In this document: one piece after another, positions 5,316-6,432 of the stretch
Layout: each line of letters opens with the position of its first letter
Numbering within the stretch: the stretch's first letter is position 1
Source of the DNA: Collinsella sp.
GTDB lineage: Bacteria > Actinomycetota > Coriobacteriia > Coriobacteriales > Coriobacteriaceae
DNA: 6,432 nucleotides
Direction of reading: 5' to 3'
NCBI GenBank assembly: GCA_014871545.1
Contig: WGSR01000088.1
Location: 1 to 6,432, forward strand
Made by a program: the position numbers and the translations under genes
Notes under the pieces: model-generated
What the model saw: only the letters and a program-made list of their open reading frames with translations
Told to the model about the DNA's origin: nothing
The model's database searches: none

Positions 5316-6341
5316 ATGCGAGAACCCGTGTCCAGTCCGTTTACCAGCTTTTTAGCCCAGCACTTTGACCAGATTAACGACTATCTGGCCACGTTCTTTG
5401 ACGGACAGGCGACCTCTGCCGATATCGAGCGCTACCTGTATGCGCCGCTCTCGGCTTTTACGGCCAACGCCGGCAAGCGCCACCGCCCGCTTATCTGTAT
5501 GCTCGCCGCAACCGCAGTGGGCGGTAGCTTTGAGAGCGCCCGCAGCGCCGCGGCAGCCATCGAGCATTTCCAGTCGGGCGCGCTGATCCACGACGACATC
5601 GCCGACAACGGACAGCTTCGTCGAGGCAAGCCCTGCATGCACCTTACCGAGGGCACGGGCCTTGCCATCAATTGTGGTGACCTGGCGCTCACCATGGTCA
5701 CCAAGACGGTTCTCGACGACCCCACGCTGGAGTCCGACGTGAAGCTGCGCGTGCTCCACGAGCTTACCGAGATGATCGTCCGCACCATTGAGGGTCAAGC
5801 ACTCGACCTGGGTTGGGTCCGTGACGGGCGCTTTGATATCTCGGTTGATGACTACCTGGACATGGCGACGCACAAGACCGCGTTTTACAGCGGAGCCACG
5901 CCGCTTGCCGCCGGAGCCATTATCGGCGGCGGCAGCGATGAGCAAATCGAAGCGCTGCGCGCCTTTGGCCTGCACACAGGCCTTGCCTTTCAGATTCAGG
6001 ACGACCTGCTCAACCTTGTCGGCACTAAGGAAGCCGCCAACAAGGACTTCCGCACCGACATCACCGAGGGCAAGCGCACACTTGTCGCCGTACACGCCCT
6101 CTCTGATGAGCGCCACCACGACGAGGTCGAGGCGATTCTTTCCTCGGGCACCGATGATCCCGCGCAGCTCGCACGCGCCGTGGAGATCTTCCAGGAAACC
6201 GGCTCCATCGATTACGCCCACACTTACGCGCTCGACCTGACCGCTAAGGCCAAAGCGGCCATCGAGAACGTTGAGCTTGATCCGCACGCACGCGAGCTGT
6301 TCCTCTCCATGGCAGATTTCTTTGTGGAGCGCCTTAACTAA
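5316..6341 (+). CDS. Trans-polyprenyl diphosphate synthase (isoprenoid chain elongation)
   Basis: A cytoplasmic all-helical prenyltransferase that joins isopentenyl diphosphate to an allylic diphosphate, here 341 residues, normal for the family. Visible motifs: GKRHRP (Lys54) for diphosphate binding, the first Asp-rich motif DDIAD (93-97) followed by LRRGKP, EGQALDL, HKTA, the second Asp-rich motif as DDLLN (229-233), and TEGKRTL. The last Asp of the second motif is Asn; DDxxN is known in some geranylgeranyl diphosphate synthases. Small residues (Gly, Ala) five and four places before the first motif argue against a short-chain product, so a menaquinone side chain or longer carrier is plausible. 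The frame is open back to an ATG at 5277, but that head has atypical codons and covers a palindromic region. ATG 5316 or GTG 5328 is likelier, though none has a strong ribosome binding site. It looks independent of the sugar genes. Confidence 0.9.
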   Translation: MREPVSSPFTSFLAQHFDQINDYLATFFDGQATSADIERYLYAPLSAFTANAGKRHRPLICMLAATAVGGSFESARSAAAAIEHFQSGALIHDDIADNGQLRRGKPCMHLTEGTGLAINCGDLALTMVTKTVLDDPTLESDVKLRVLHELTEMIVRTIEGQALDLGWVRDGRFDISVDDYLDMATHKTAFYSGATPLAAGAIIGGGSDEQIEALRAFGLHTGLAFQIQDDLLNLVGTKEAANKDFRTDITEGKRTLVAVHALSDERHHDEVEAILSSGTDDPAQLARAVEIFQETGSIDYAHTYALDLTAKAKAAIENVELDPHARELFLSMADFFVERLN

Positions 6342-6432
6342 CGGGGGTTATAAAACCTGTCAGCAGCGTATTTAGGCACAACTTGCTACACTGTTGAGTG
6401 CATGTTTATGCATCCCTTTGCGTTGTCTATCC
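6342..6432. other. Non-coding tail with a possible promoter for a gene beyond the window
   Basis: No gene or clear terminator is seen in these 91 bases after the polyprenyl synthase. TGCTACACT (6384-6392) looks like an extended -10 element on the plus strand. Just after it TGCAT (6399-6403) and ATGCA lie four bases apart as a small dyad. This may serve a gene starting to the right of the window. Confidence 0.3.

Noticed and set aside
5352..6287. Minus-strand open frame (311 codons) opposite the polyprenyl synthase
   Set aside because: Antisense shadow of a gene with all family motifs; no supporting signal.
1..6432. tRNA, rRNA, CRISPR array, insertion sequence or phage gene
   Set aside because: None was seen on either strand; the inverted repeats present are short and fit promoters, operators or a terminator.

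Overview
This window looks like chromosomal DNA of a high-GC, carbohydrate-scavenging gut actinobacterium. A Coriobacteriia member such as Collinsella is the best guess. This rests on GC-rich codon use, a Tat-exported lipoprotein sugar receptor, and mixed PTS and ABC sugar uptake; no rRNA or other marker gene is present to confirm it.

Layout. On the minus strand, reading leftward, are a GntR/HutC-type (TreR-like) regulator (2522-1803), its hairpin terminator (1763-1711), a promoter/leader region, a family-1 sugar ABC substrate-binding lipoprotein (1496-180), an intergenic 13-bp perfect hairpin, and the first 30 codons of a MalF/UgpA-type permease that runs off the left edge. On the plus strand, divergent from the regulator, is a large gene (2752-5202). 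It encodes an alpha-glucoside-type PTS EIICB permease fused in frame to a complete Cof-type (HAD-IIB) phosphatase. Further right is a trans-polyprenyl diphosphate synthase (about 5316-6341), probably unrelated to sugar uptake. The last 90 bases are non-coding and probably promoter-like.

How the parts may work together. The regulator sits between two sugar importers. Four copies of a 10-base motif, TTGT(T/A)T(A/G)AAC, lie in the window: two in the regulator/PTS divergent promoter region and two upstream of the ABC receptor gene. Three of the four overlap a proposed -35 box or start site. The simplest reading is one TreR-like repressor controlling itself, the PTS fusion and the ABC operon. TreR is known to respond to a disaccharide 6-phosphate, and the PTS would make such a compound. 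The fused phosphatase could then remove the phosphate, yielding free disaccharide and also removing the inducer. The most unusual item is this importer-phosphatase fusion: the enzyme that phosphorylates the incoming sugar is joined to an enzyme of a family that dephosphorylates sugar phosphates. The fusion and the repeated motif are seen in the sequence; the circuit is inference.
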